Of a DNA stretch of 64,000 bases, positions 8,299 through 17,327 are shown piece by piece. A program made the translations under genes and the position numbers. Numbering within the stretch: position 1 is the first letter of the stretch; every line of letters begins with the position of its first letter. This stretch comes from Caenimonas koreensis DSM 17982 (GTDB lineage Bacteria > Pseudomonadota > Gammaproteobacteria > Burkholderiales > Burkholderiaceae_C), in the NCBI RefSeq assembly GCF_009646335.1, contig NZ_WJBU01000001.1, positions 366,135-430,134 of the forward strand, in the 5' to 3' direction. The notes beneath the pieces are model-generated. The model was not told where the DNA came from. It was given only the letters and a program-made list of their open reading frames with translations, and made no database searches.

Positions 8299-8865
8299 TT
8301 ACTTCACGCGTTGCCTGATTTCGGGCAGTGCCTTTTGCAGGTAGTACACCATCGACCACACGGTAAGGATTGCGGAGATCCAGATCAGCCACGTGCCCCA
8401 GACGCCCGTGTCGATCAGGCCGAACAGCCGCCCGTCGAACAGCAGGAACGGGATGGCCACCATCTGCACCGTGGTCTTGACTTTGCCGAGCATGTGCACT
8501 GCCACGCTTTTGGAGGCGCCGATATGCGCCATCCACTCACGCAACGCAGAGATCGCGATTTCCCGGCCGATGATGATGAGTGCCACAAATACGTCTGCGC
8601 GGCGCAAGTGCACGAGCACCAGCAGGGACGCACAGACGAGAAACTTGTCTGCGACCGGATCGAGGAAAGCGCCGAATGCCGACGTCTGGTTGAGCTTGCG
8701 GGCCAGATACCCATCGAGCCAGTCCGTCAGGGCAAACACGACAAACATGACGGTGGCCAGCAGGTTCTGCAACTGCGGCTGCAAACCGATATAGAACACG
8801 CCGACGATGAAAGGGATCGCCACGATGCGCGTCCAGGTCAGCAGCGTCGGTACCGTGAAAAACAT
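8299..8865 (-). CDS. pgsA: CDP-diacylglycerol--glycerol-3-phosphate 3-phosphatidyltransferase
   Basis: Inner-membrane enzyme for the committed step of phosphatidylglycerol and cardiolipin synthesis. The CDP-alcohol phosphotransferase motif DG-x2-AR-x8-G-x3-D-x3-D is present (DGYLARKLNQTSAFG then AFLDPVADK). At 188 residues it has the usual size, with several membrane spans. I prefer the ATG at 8865 (MFFTVPTLLTWTRI), which matches the family N-terminus, over a GTG 15 bases earlier. It is commonly next to uvrC, as here. Confidence 0.95.
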   Translation of the reverse strand: MFFTVPTLLTWTRIVAIPFIVGVFYIGLQPQLQNLLATVMFVVFALTDWLDGYLARKLNQTSAFGAFLDPVADKFLVCASLLVLVHLRRADVFVALIIIGREIAISALREWMAHIGASKSVAVHMLGKVKTTVQMVAIPFLLFDGRLFGLIDTGVWGTWLIWISAILTVWSMVYYLQKALPEIRQRVK

Positions 8866-8946
8866 GGCTGATTCTGGCACGACTGTGATGACTGGCCGCG
8901 CGGGCCTTGCGCCGCGCTATCGCGCGACCTGGCGGCGCAGCGCGCT

Positions 8947-11004
8947 TCAGTGCAGCGCGCGATAGATTTCCTCAGCCAGCTCGCGCGAAATGCCTTCCAC
9001 GCTCGCGATGTCATCCACGCCGGCAGCAGCCACGCCGCGCACGCCGCCGAAGCGCTGCAGCAGCCGCGCGCGCTTTTTGGCGCCAATGCCCGGAATCTCC
9101 TCGAGCGAGCTGCCGCCCACACGAACCTTGGCGCGACGCGCGCGCATGCCCGTGATAGCGAAGCGATGCGCTTCGTCGCGAATCTGCGCCACGAGCATCA
9201 GCGCGGCCGAGTCCTTGCCCAGGTACACCTTCTCGCGGCCATCGGCAAAAACAAGCTCTTCCAGCCCGACCTTGCGGCCCTCGCCCTTTTCGACACCCAC
9301 GATCACCGCGAGGTCGAGGCCGAGTTCAGCAAACACTTCGCGCGCCATGCTCACCTGGCCTTTGCCGCCATCGACAAGCACCAGGTCGGGAAGGCGCTGC
9401 GCGCTGCCGCCCGCACGCGTTGGCGGTGCGTCCGGTGCGGGGTGTGCCGCAGCGTCGGCTGCTGCATCTGTCGAAGGTTCCGGTGCGGCGGGCGCGGCAA
9501 CGTCTTGCGCAGGCGTCGCCTCGGGCGAATCGCGTCCGGCTTCCGCCAGCTTGGCATAGCGGCGCATCAGCACCTGGCGCATCGCCGCGTAGTCGTCGCC
9601 CGGTGTGATGTCATTGATGTTGTAGCGCCGGTATTCAGCGTTCTGCATCTTGTGGTGGTGGAACACCACGCACGAGGCCTGCGTCGATTCGCCGGCTGTA
9701 TGCGAGATGTCGAAGCATTCGATGCGGAAGGTGTCGAGCTCGTCGGGCGCGAGGTCCAGTGCCTCAACCAGCGCACGGGTGCGAGCCTGTTGCGAGCCTT
9801 CCTCGGCGAGCAGGCGGGCCAGCTGGATCGCAGCGCCCTTTTGCGCCATTTCAAGCCACAGCCTGCGCTGCTCGCGCGGGTTGTGCACAGCGCTGATCTT
9901 CACGCCGGTCTGCTCGCTCAACGCGTCCAGCAGCTCGCGGCTCACAGGCTCACTCGTGATCAGCGCGGGCGGCACAGGCACGCCGATGTAGTGCTGTGCG
10001 ATGAACGCTTCAAGCACGTGCACTTCCACGGGTACTGCCGACGATGCGCCCACACCTTGATCGGCAAGGTCATCAAAATCCTGCACGGCTGCGGCGTCTT
10101 CGACGTGGGTCGGAAAGTAAGGCCGGTCACCCAGATGCCGGCCGCCCCGCACCATGGCGAGGTTCACGCAGGCGCGGCCGCCCTGCACCTTCACGGCAAG
10201 AATGTCGACGTCCTTGTCGGAATTCGTATCGACCGACTGCTGGTGAAGCACCTTCGACAGCGCGCCGATCTGGTTGCGCAGCTCAGCCGCCTGCTCGAAC
10301 TCAAGCCTTTCGGCGTGCTGCATCATGCGCGTCTCCAGCGCGGCCAGCACCGACTGCGTCTCGCCGCGCAGGAATGCTTCTGCGTTCGCCACATCGTGCT
10401 GGTAGTCGGCAGGCGACACGAGGTTGACGCACGGGCCCGAACACCGCTTGATCTGGTAGAGCAGGCAAGGCCGGGTGCGGTTGGCAAACACCGTGTCTTC
10501 ACAGGTGCGAAGGCGAAACACCTTCTGCAGCAGCTGGATCGACTCCTTCACCGCCCATGCACTGGGATAGGGGCCGAAGTAGCGGTGCTTGCGATCAACC
10601 GAGCCGCGGTAGTAGGCGACCCGTGGGAACACTGAGGCCGAAGGCGCTTGCGCGTCGGCCGATTTGTCCGTGCCGAAAATCTTGAGGTAGGGGTAGCTCT
10701 TGTCGTCGCGAAACAGGATGTTGTAGCGCGGGTTGAGCGTCTTGATGAGATTGTTTTCAAGCAGCAGCGCCTCTGCCTCGGAGCGCACCACGGTGGTCTC
10801 CATCCGCACGATCTTGCCGATCATGTGGCCGATGCGCGTGCCGCCGTGGTTCTTCTGGAAGTAGCTCGACACGCGCTTTTTCAGGTTGCGCGCCTTGCCC
10901 ACGTAAAGCACGCCACCACTCGCATCGAAGTAGCGGTACACGCCCGGCATCGCGGGAAGCGCAGCCACTTCGGCGAGCAGCTGATCGGAATGGACATCGG
11001 ACAT
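8947..11004 (-). CDS. uvrC: Excinuclease ABC subunit C
   Basis: UvrC makes both incisions in nucleotide excision repair with UvrA and UvrB. Seen in order are the GIY-YIG nuclease (about 14-92, [20 protein letters not shown]), a Cys-containing region ([21 protein letters not shown]), a UVR motif ([13 protein letters not shown]), the RNase H-like C-nuclease with [10 protein letters not shown], and terminal helix-hairpin-helix motifs ([15 protein letters not shown]). An Ala/Pro/Asp-rich insert of about 45 residues (about 488-533) precedes the C-terminal nuclease. The ATG at 11002-11004 gives [10 protein letters not shown]; an upstream in-frame extension of 35 residues has no family resemblance. 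The protein is 685 residues. Confidence 0.96.
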   Translation of the reverse strand: MSDVHSDQLLAEVAALPAMPGVYRYFDASGGVLYVGKARNLKKRVSSYFQKNHGGTRIGHMIGKIVRMETTVVRSEAEALLLENNLIKTLNPRYNILFRDDKSYPYLKIFGTDKSADAQAPSASVFPRVAYYRGSVDRKHRYFGPYPSAWAVKESIQLLQKVFRLRTCEDTVFANRTRPCLLYQIKRCSGPCVNLVSPADYQHDVANAEAFLRGETQSVLAALETRMMQHAERLEFEQAAELRNQIGALSKVLHQQSVDTNSDKDVDILAVKVQGGRACVNLAMVRGGRHLGDRPYFPTHVEDAAAVQDFDDLADQGVGASSAVPVEVHVLEAFIAQHYIGVPVPPALITSEPVSRELLDALSEQTGVKISAVHNPREQRRLWLEMAQKGAAIQLARLLAEEGSQQARTRALVEALDLAPDELDTFRIECFDISHTAGESTQASCVVFHHHKMQNAEYRRYNINDITPGDDYAAMRQVLMRRYAKLAEAGRDSPEATPAQDVAAPAAPEPSTDAAADAAAHPAPDAPPTRAGGSAQRLPDLVLVDGGKGQVSMAREVFAELGLDLAVIVGVEKGEGRKVGLEELVFADGREKVYLGKDSAALMLVAQIRDEAHRFAITGMRARRAKVRVGGSSLEEIPGIGAKKRARLLQRFGGVRGVAAAGVDDIASVEGISRELAEEIYRALH

Positions 11005-11062
11005 ACAGGCGCTATTGTGGCCAAGTCTGCACCGCCGGCTGGCAGCAGGACATACTTGCAAC

Positions 11063-12136
11063 ATGGTCTGGGACATCTTCTGCAAGGTCATCGACAACCA
11101 TGGCGACATCGGCGTGTGCTGGCGGCTGGCGACTCAGCTCGCCGGGCGCGGCGAATCCGCCCGCGTGTGGGTGGATGACCCATCGGCACTCGCCTGGATG
11201 GCGCCGTCAGGGCACGAGCGCGTCGAGGTGATTGCCTGGACCGACGAGCCTGCCGTTGCACTGGCGCCGGGCGACGTCGTGATCGAAGCCTTCGGCTGTG
11301 AGTTGCCGCAGCACTTCCAGGAGCAGATGGCGCAGCGCGCCACTCGACCGGTCTGGATCAATCTCGAATACCTCACGGCGGAATCGTTCGCCGAACGCAA
11401 CCACACACTGGCCTCGCCCGTGCTCACGGGGCCGGCTGCGGGCGCGACGAAGTTCTTCTTCTATCCCGGCTTCACCGGGGGTACAGGCGGGTTGCTTCGC
11501 GAGACGCGCCTGGACGACGCGCAACATGCTTTCGACGCGGATGCGTGGCTGCGCGCACAGGGTATCGAGCGCGGCGATTCGATGGTGGTGAGCCTTTTTT
11601 GCTACGAGCCTGCCGCCATGTGCCAGCTGCTGGCGCAGCTCGCATCCGGCCCCAGGCAGGTCGCGCTGCTCGTGGCCGATGGACGCCCCGCTGCGGCGAT
11701 ACACCAGGCAATCGCTGCACTTGACGAAGCGACGCCGGGCTGGAATTCCCGACACCACCTCGCAGTGAAGTTGCTGCCGCTGCTCACCCAGCCCGACTTC
11801 GATCACTTGCTGTGGTCTTGCGACCTGAACTTCGTGCGGGGCGAAGATTCACTCGTGCGTGCGCTCTGGGCGGGGCGGCCGTTCATCTGGCATATTTATC
11901 CGCAGCATGACGACGCCCACCACACCAAGCTGCTGGCATTTCTCGACTGGATCGAGGCGCCTGCCTCGCTGCGCGAATTCCATCTTGCGTGGAACGGCAT
12001 GAACAACGCCCTGCCCGCCATCGACATGGCTTCATGGGCCGCCTGCGCGGCCCATGCGCGCAATCGCCTGCTCGCGCAGGACGACCTGGTGACCAACCTC
12101 ATGCGCTTTGTCCGGCAAAAAGGAATGCACGCATGA
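11063..12136 (+). CDS. earP: EF-P arginine rhamnosyltransferase EarP
   Basis: EarP transfers rhamnose from dTDP-rhamnose to Arg32 of elongation factor P, activating EF-P at polyproline stalls. The 357-residue protein begins [20 protein letters not shown] with the two Asp residues of the DNxGDIG motif used in catalysis (family knowledge). The C-terminal region has the sugar-nucleotide motif [18 protein letters not shown]. The substrate efp lies 4.5 kb downstream and its product has Arg32, which confirms the pairing. The start was chosen as the Met directly before WDIFCKV. The stop overlaps the next gene start (ATGA). Confidence 0.96.
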   Translation: MVWDIFCKVIDNHGDIGVCWRLATQLAGRGESARVWVDDPSALAWMAPSGHERVEVIAWTDEPAVALAPGDVVIEAFGCELPQHFQEQMAQRATRPVWINLEYLTAESFAERNHTLASPVLTGPAAGATKFFFYPGFTGGTGGLLRETRLDDAQHAFDADAWLRAQGIERGDSMVVSLFCYEPAAMCQLLAQLASGPRQVALLVADGRPAAAIHQAIAALDEATPGWNSRHHLAVKLLPLLTQPDFDHLLWSCDLNFVRGEDSLVRALWAGRPFIWHIYPQHDDAHHTKLLAFLDWIEAPASLREFHLAWNGMNNALPAIDMASWAACAAHARNRLLAQDDLVTNLMRFVRQKGMHA

Positions 12137-12786
12137 GGCTGTTGCTCGTCGAGGACGATCCCATGATCGGCCGCGGCATGCGCCAGGGCATGACCGACGC
12201 AGGCTTTACTGTGGACTGGGTGACCGATGGGCGCGCTGCCGAGCTTGCGCTGGCCAACGATGTGTATGACATGGCCATTCTCGACCTCGGGCTGCCGGGC
12301 AAAGACGGCATGAGCGTGCTGGCAGACCTGCGCGCCAGGCGCGAAACACTGCCAGTGCTGGTCGTGACGGCCCGCGATGCAGTGGCGGACCGTATCGCCG
12401 GCCTCAATGCCGGCGCCGACGACTATGTGCTCAAACCTTTCGACCTCGACGAACTTGTCGCACGGGTGCGCGCCGTGCTGCGCCGGCGGGCCGGCTCGCC
12501 ACTGTTGCTCGAATGCGGCGAGCTCACACTGGATCCGGTGCGAAAGGATGTGCGTCTGCGCGGGGCGCCGGTTCACTTGTCGGCACGCGAATTCGCATTG
12601 CTCGAAGCGTTGATGCAGCGGCCCGGTGCCGTGCTGTCGCGCGAGCAGCTCGAAGATACGGTTTACGGATGGGGCGAAGAAGTCGGCAGCAACGCCATTG
12701 AAGTCCACCTGCACAACCTTCGCCGCAAACTGGGCGCCGACACGATACGAAATGTGCGCGGCGTGGGCTACAAGGTCGCGGCATGA
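12133..12786 (+). CDS. OmpR-family response regulator (PmrA/QseB-like)
   Basis: A 217-residue two-component DNA-binding regulator. The receiver domain has acidic pocket Glu7-Asp8-Asp9, phospho-acceptor Asp51 (LDLGLPGKDG), the Thr of VVTARD, and Lys in LKPFDLDEL. A winged-helix domain follows (LSAREFALLEALMQRPG, then HNLRRKLGADTIRNVRGVGYKV). It overlaps earP and the kinase gene by four bases at each end (ATGA), so expression is coupled. The adjacent eptA and PAP2 genes suggest control of lipid A modification, as in PmrAB systems (inference). Confidence 0.93.
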   Translation: MRLLLVEDDPMIGRGMRQGMTDAGFTVDWVTDGRAAELALANDVYDMAILDLGLPGKDGMSVLADLRARRETLPVLVVTARDAVADRIAGLNAGADDYVLKPFDLDELVARVRAVLRRRAGSPLLLECGELTLDPVRKDVRLRGAPVHLSAREFALLEALMQRPGAVLSREQLEDTVYGWGEEVGSNAIEVHLHNLRRKLGADTIRNVRGVGYKVAA

Positions 12787-14123
12787 CAGGCTCGATCCGC
12801 AGGCGCGTGATCCTGTGGGCCATGGGCGCGCTCGCCCTCGGCGCCTCGCTGCTGGTCGCGGGCGCCTGGTGGGTGATGTCGCACGAGATGGGCGAGGTCT
12901 TCGAAGACAACCTCAAGCAGGTCGCGCTGGCTGTCGCCAATCACCACGGAACATCCGGCACTTTGCGCCAGCCGCGTCTGGCCCAGGCGTTGCCTCGCGT
13001 GTACGAGGAGTACGGCAAGTTCGAGTTTGTGACACAGGTCTGGGCCAGGGACGGCGTGCGCATCCACACCTCCGACGAATCGGTGAGCCTGCCCTTTCTG
13101 ACCCGCAGCGGGCTCAGCACGGTGACAGCGAACGGCGAGCAGTGGTATCTGTACACGATCGTCCTCGAAGACGGCATCGTCCAGGCAGCACAGCTCGCGA
13201 CCGAACGCGCAGCCCTGGCACGGGAAACAACTTCGATCATGATCGTGCCGGCCCTCGTGCTGCTTGCTGTTCTGGCGGGGCTGCTGGCTTACTCGCTGCA
13301 GCGCGCCCTGGCGCCCCTGTCGCAGGCGGCGCGCGACGTGACCTCCCGCAATCTGCAATCGCTGGACCCGATCCCGCTTGATTCGCATCCACCTGAGCTG
13401 CACCTGCTGGTCGGCGCCATCAATGACCTGATGGCGCGCCTGGGCGCCGCCATGGCGCAGCAGCGGCAGTTCGTCGCCGATGCGGCGCACGAACTTCGCA
13501 CACCTATCGCGGCGCTTCGGCTGCAGCTGCAGCTGCTCGAACGGGCGAATGGCCCCGCCCAGCGCGAGACCGCACAGGCAGAACTCGCGGCAGGAATTGC
13601 CCGCGCGCAGCACCTGGTCGAGCAGCTGCTGCAACTCTCGCGGCTCGGCCCCGATGCACCGCCCCTGCGTTTGGATGAACTGTCGCTCGATGACCTCGCG
13701 CGCGCCGTTGTCAGCCAGTTCAGCGCGCGGGCCGAGCAACGAGGCGTCGACCTGGGCGCCGTGCCTTGCGGTGCCGACGTGAGGATTCGCGGCGATTCCC
13801 AGCAGCTCACCATCCTCGCCAATAACCTCGTAGACAACGCTTTGCGACACACGCCGCCTGGCGGTCGCGTCGATGTGGCCACGGCGATCGACGCAGGTCA
13901 GCCGAGCTTGCAGGTGAGCGATACCGGGCCCGGCATCGCCGGCGAAGAGCGCGACCGCGTGTTCGACCGCTTCTATCGCAGCGCGGATACGTCTGGCACG
14001 AGCGGCAGCGGCCTGGGCCTGGCCATCGTGAAGGCGGTGGCGCAGCGCCACCAGGCAACGGTGACCCTGAGCGACGCGCCCGAAGGCGGATTGCGCGTTA
14101 CCGTGGCGTTTCCTGCGGCTTGA
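12783..14123 (+). CDS. Sensor histidine kinase (PmrB/QseC-like)
   Basis: A 446-residue inner-membrane sensor kinase paired with the preceding regulator. Membrane segments lie at about 10-32 and 151-172, flanking a periplasmic domain of about 118 residues. The H-box is FVADAAHELRTPIAALRLQL with His236, the N-box LTILANNLVDNALRH, and the ATP lid motifs SDTGPGIAGEE and GSGLGLAIV. The periplasmic region is not rich in ferric-binding ExxE motifs, so the signal is uncertain. Its 3' end overlaps the convergent eptA gene by 26 bases. Confidence 0.93.
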   Translation: MTGSIRRRVILWAMGALALGASLLVAGAWWVMSHEMGEVFEDNLKQVALAVANHHGTSGTLRQPRLAQALPRVYEEYGKFEFVTQVWARDGVRIHTSDESVSLPFLTRSGLSTVTANGEQWYLYTIVLEDGIVQAAQLATERAALARETTSIMIVPALVLLAVLAGLLAYSLQRALAPLSQAARDVTSRNLQSLDPIPLDSHPPELHLLVGAINDLMARLGAAMAQQRQFVADAAHELRTPIAALRLQLQLLERANGPAQRETAQAELAAGIARAQHLVEQLLQLSRLGPDAPPLRLDELSLDDLARAVVSQFSARAEQRGVDLGAVPCGADVRIRGDSQQLTILANNLVDNALRHTPPGGRVDVATAIDAGQPSLQVSDTGPGIAGEERDRVFDRFYRSADTSGTSGSGLGLAIVKAVAQRHQATVTLSDAPEGGLRVTVAFPAA

Positions 14124-15777
14124 CCGCAGCACCCGCCGCGGTGCGGCATGGCGCGAAAACGTCCATCGACGCGTCATAGGCGGATGTGCGCACCGCCAGG
14201 ACACCAAGCACGGAATGGAACAGGTTGTCGTGGCTCGCCGGCCGCGCCGCCCGGCTTTTCAGGCAGGCGACGTCCACCTGGAAGCTGCGCTGGAATGCCG
14301 GCGAGAGCCACACGACCATCGGGACCTTCTTTTGCACGTCCGGCGCAATGGCATACGGCACGCCGTGCAGGTACAGCCCGCCCTCGCCGAGCGACTCGCC
14401 GTGGTCCGACACATAAAGCATCGCCGTGTCATGCGTCTTCTGGGCGCTGTCGAGGAAGTCGATCACGCGAGAGAGGAAGAAGTCGGTGTAGAGCAGCGAG
14501 TTGTCATAGGCATTGCGAATATCGCCCGGGCTGCACAGGCGCAGCTCGTCGGTCTCGCACGCTGGCGTGAATCGCTTGAACAGGGCCGGGTAGCGCTTGA
14601 AGTACGCCGGGCCGTGGCTGCCAAGCTGGTGCATCACGACAAACAGGTTGCCCTTGGCGTCACGCAATACACCGTCCATGCCGTGGACGAGGATTTCGTC
14701 GAGGCACTGCCCTTCCGAACACAGCGCATCAACGCCTGCGTGATCCAGCTGCTGTACAGGCAGGCCCTCGCACACGCTCTTGCAGCCAGACTGGTTGTCG
14801 CGCCAGAGCACATCGATGCCCGCGCGCTTGAGGACGTGAAGGAACGACTCGTGGGTGAGGATCTTTTCCTCGTCGTAGTTGCGCCGCCCGAAAGGGGAAA
14901 ACATGCAGGGCAGCGACACCTCGGTCGACGTGCCGCAGGCTTCGGTCTGCGGGAAGTTGACAACGTTGCGCTTGGCCAGCTCCGGGTTGGTCTCCCTCGC
15001 GTAACCATTGAGCGAAAAATTCTGCGCACGCGCCGTTTCGCCAACGACCAGGACGAACAGCGTCGGCCGCTTGTGGGTCTGCCAGATCGCGGCATCGAGC
15101 TTCGCATCGCCGCCGACGACTGTTTTTGGCACGTTCGGCCGCTTTGCTCGGCCCCATACGTTGCCTGCCGAAGCAGCGATGACGTTGCCGGGCGTGAGCA
15201 GGTGCCGCACTTCCTTGTGGTTGCGCATCAGGGATGCGAGGTCCGCAAATGCAAAAAGCAGACTGGCGGCAAGGATCACGATAGCCCCTGTCAGCCACAC
15301 CACCCGCACACCCAGCGCCCGCTTGAGCGGCCGCTGGTCGAGCCTGGGCCACCAGACCAGCGTGGCTGGCAGCAAGCCGAAGAGCAGTACGTAGGTAATG
15401 AGGTCCAGCCCCACGAGCTCGCGCGCTTCCTTGTAATTGGTGGCAAGCACGTTGCGCAACATCGCCCGGTCGAAGTAAACCGAATACCGGTCGATGTAAT
15501 AGGCGCAGACTGCCGTGACAACGATCAGGATGGAGAGCAACGGCTTGACGGTATGCCGGGTCGACAGCAGGGCCGCCGCAATGAAGTACGCAGAGACAAA
15601 CACGCCGAACATGGCGGCCATGAAGGCCCACGTCGCCGGCTCCCCCCAACTGCGGCCGCGCAACGCTGCGCTCCAGAACGGAGCGTTCATGACTGCCAAC
15701 AGGAAAATGGAAGTGGCGAGGACCAGCGTCTCGACGTGGATCGCCGGACGGGTGCCCCGCAGGTCAGGAAACTTCAT
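14098..15777 (-). CDS. eptA: Lipid A phosphoethanolamine transferase (EptA/MCR family)
   Basis: Inner-membrane enzyme that moves phosphoethanolamine from phosphatidylethanolamine to lipid A phosphates, lowering surface charge and polymyxin binding. The 559-residue protein has five N-terminal hydrophobic segments (to about 180) and a periplasmic sulfatase-like domain. The zinc/catalytic set is complete: Glu247 (VVGETAR), Thr285 (CGTSTEVSLPCMFS), His388 (SHGPAYF), Asp458-His459 (SDHGESLGE) and His471 (LHGVPY). Paired Cys residues match the disulfides of MCR/EptA proteins. It is overlapped by the upstream PAP2 gene (14 bases) and convergent with the kinase gene. Confidence 0.95.
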   Translation of the reverse strand: MKFPDLRGTRPAIHVETLVLATSIFLLAVMNAPFWSAALRGRSWGEPATWAFMAAMFGVFVSAYFIAAALLSTRHTVKPLLSILIVVTAVCAYYIDRYSVYFDRAMLRNVLATNYKEARELVGLDLITYVLLFGLLPATLVWWPRLDQRPLKRALGVRVVWLTGAIVILAASLLFAFADLASLMRNHKEVRHLLTPGNVIAASAGNVWGRAKRPNVPKTVVGGDAKLDAAIWQTHKRPTLFVLVVGETARAQNFSLNGYARETNPELAKRNVVNFPQTEACGTSTEVSLPCMFSPFGRRNYDEEKILTHESFLHVLKRAGIDVLWRDNQSGCKSVCEGLPVQQLDHAGVDALCSEGQCLDEILVHGMDGVLRDAKGNLFVVMHQLGSHGPAYFKRYPALFKRFTPACETDELRLCSPGDIRNAYDNSLLYTDFFLSRVIDFLDSAQKTHDTAMLYVSDHGESLGEGGLYLHGVPYAIAPDVQKKVPMVVWLSPAFQRSFQVDVACLKSRAARPASHDNLFHSVLGVLAVRTSAYDASMDVFAPCRTAAGAAVKPQETPR

Positions 15778-16507
15778 GAGCCGAAAGAGCGGTGTCGTTG
15801 CGCCAGCGCCATTGGGCCACAGAGTTCACCAGCAAGCCGCAAAGCCAGCAAAGCCACGCTGTCCACAGGGTGTGGCTCATGAAATGCGCGCCGCGAAGCT
15901 GCTGCGCGATGCCCAGTGTCAAGCCCACGGTGAGCGATAGGCCCAGGCATGCAAAGGCCAGCCGGCGCGACACCGGGTAGAACACGAAAAATCCCCCGAG
16001 AAAGCCGAAGGCAGCGGACGCATGACCGGCCGGGAAGCAGCGGCCAGGGCCGCCATCATCAACGCCCCAGGCCCAATGGTTCACGTAGGTGCCGATCCCG
16101 CCGAATTCGGCCAGGTCCCAGGGGCAACTGGTGTGACTCGCCTGCTTGAGCAAGTTGATGACCAGCACTGACACCAGCAAGCTCACGAGCCACTGGACAC
16201 GTGCGGCCCGCGTGAGCCGTGAAAGCAATGCCGTCGGAGCCCAGATGCCGACAAACAGCCACGCGGCAACGCACCAGGCGGCATAACGCATGCCGTCATG
16301 CAGCACGGCGTTCACGAACCAGTTGTAGCGCAGGGGGAAAACGGCGCCGGCAGCGCCCACGCGGGCCAGCACCATGTCCAAGTCGCTGGCGTCCCACAAA
16401 AGCAGCAGTCCCAAGATACCCACTGTCCATATCGCCGTCGCGGGAAACATCCGGGCGGCCCAACGGTTGACTTTCAGCTGCATGCGCTGAGTCTGCAAAA
16501 GGGACAC
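15764..16507 (-). CDS. PAP2-family membrane phosphatase
   Basis: A 247-residue inner-membrane acid phosphatase-type protein with about six hydrophobic segments. The three PAP2 signature pieces are seen: KQASHTSCP (motif 1, with Cys-Pro in place of Arg-Pro), FPAGHASAAF (motif 2 with His) and RGAHFMSHTLWTAW (motif 3 with His). Likely substrates are undecaprenyl pyrophosphate, lipid A phosphate or a phospholipid. Its coupling to eptA by a 14-base overlap favours a lipid A or carrier-lipid role, for example clearing a phosphate before or after modification (inference). Confidence 0.87.
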   Translation of the reverse strand: MSLLQTQRMQLKVNRWAARMFPATAIWTVGILGLLLLWDASDLDMVLARVGAAGAVFPLRYNWFVNAVLHDGMRYAAWCVAAWLFVGIWAPTALLSRLTRAARVQWLVSLLVSVLVINLLKQASHTSCPWDLAEFGGIGTYVNHWAWGVDDGGPGRCFPAGHASAAFGFLGGFFVFYPVSRRLAFACLGLSLTVGLTLGIAQQLRGAHFMSHTLWTAWLCWLCGLLVNSVAQWRWRNDTALSAHEVS

Positions 16508-16561
16508 TTAAGCGACGCTGAAAGCCAGGCATGCCCTGCTGGCTGAAGGGGCAAAACGCGA

Positions 16562-16567
16562 TAGAAT
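16562..16567 (+). promoter_or_regulatory. Possible -10 element for efp
   Basis: TAGAAT about 110 bases upstream of the efp ATG, in the 170-base divergent gap between the PAP2 gene and efp. No convincing -35 is seen at the right distance, so this is tentative. Confidence 0.35.
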
Positions 16568-16677
16568 AAGAGGCTTTGCGCCGGGTGCCCTCTTTTTGGT
16601 TGCCACAGGCGCCTTTCGCCGTTTCGCGCCGTGTCAAACGCCCGCTCGCGGCCTACCTTGTTCCCAAGCAAACTGCT

Positions 16678-17232
16678 ATGAAAATCGCTCAAGAAATCCG
16701 CGCTGGCAACGTCATCATGAATGGCAAGGACCCCATGGTCGTCCTGAAGACCGAATACCAGCGTGGCGGCCGTAACTCGGCCACGGTCCGTATGAAGCTC
16801 AAGAGCCTCATCGCCAACTTCAACACCGAACTGGTCTTCAAGGCCGACGACAAAATCGACCAGATCGTCCTCGAGAAGAAGGACTGCACCTATTCGTACT
16901 TCGCCGATCCGATGTACGTCTGGATGGACTCTGAGTACAACCAGTACGAAGTCGAAATGGAAAACATGGGCGACGCCCTGAATTACCTCGAAGAGGGCAT
17001 GCCCGCTGAAGTGGTGTTCTATGACGGCAAGGCCATCTCCGTCGAGCTGCCCACCAGCGTCGAGCGCGAAATCACCTGGACCGAACCCGCCGTCAAGGGA
17101 GACACCTCCGGCAAGGTCCTCAAGCCCGCCAAGCTGGCAACTGGCTTCGAAGTCGGCGTGCCGATTTTTGTGGCACAAGGCGACAAGATTGAAGTCGATA
17201 CACGCACCGGTGAATACCGCCGCCGCGTCTAA
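16678..17232 (+). CDS. efp: Elongation factor P (arginine type)
   Basis: EF-P enters stalled ribosomes through the E site and promotes peptide bond formation at polyproline motifs. The 184-residue protein begins [19 protein letters not shown]. The modification loop reads [15 protein letters not shown] with Arg at position 32, so it is the EarP-rhamnosylated type rather than the EpmA-lysinylated type. The three-domain, tRNA-shaped architecture is implied by the full family length. The ATG at 16678 gives the canonical N-terminus. A strong terminator follows. Confidence 0.97.
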   Translation: MKIAQEIRAGNVIMNGKDPMVVLKTEYQRGGRNSATVRMKLKSLIANFNTELVFKADDKIDQIVLEKKDCTYSYFADPMYVWMDSEYNQYEVEMENMGDALNYLEEGMPAEVVFYDGKAISVELPTSVEREITWTEPAVKGDTSGKVLKPAKLATGFEVGVPIFVAQGDKIEVDTRTGEYRRRV

Positions 17233-17253
17233 CGCCAACACGGCTTCAGAATC

Positions 17254-17279
17254 AAGGCTCCGCAAGGAGCCTTTTTTTT
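17254..17279 (+). terminator. Rho-independent terminator after efp
   Basis: Stem AAGGCTCC / GGAGCCTT with a GCAA tetraloop, followed by T8 (stem continuing into the T run). It lies 22 bases past the efp stop. Confidence 0.92.
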
Positions 17280-17327
17280 GCCTTCCGAGGTCGCTGCGCT
17301 GGACACGGCTGGGGCGCTGCGGCAAGA

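Noticed and set aside
8950..10635. 561-codon plus-strand open frame opposite uvrC
   Set aside because: Shadow of a complete uvrC; composition bias only.
14215..15882. 555-codon plus-strand open frame opposite eptA
   Set aside because: EptA catalytic residues are all in the minus frame; the antisense frame has no recognisable family.
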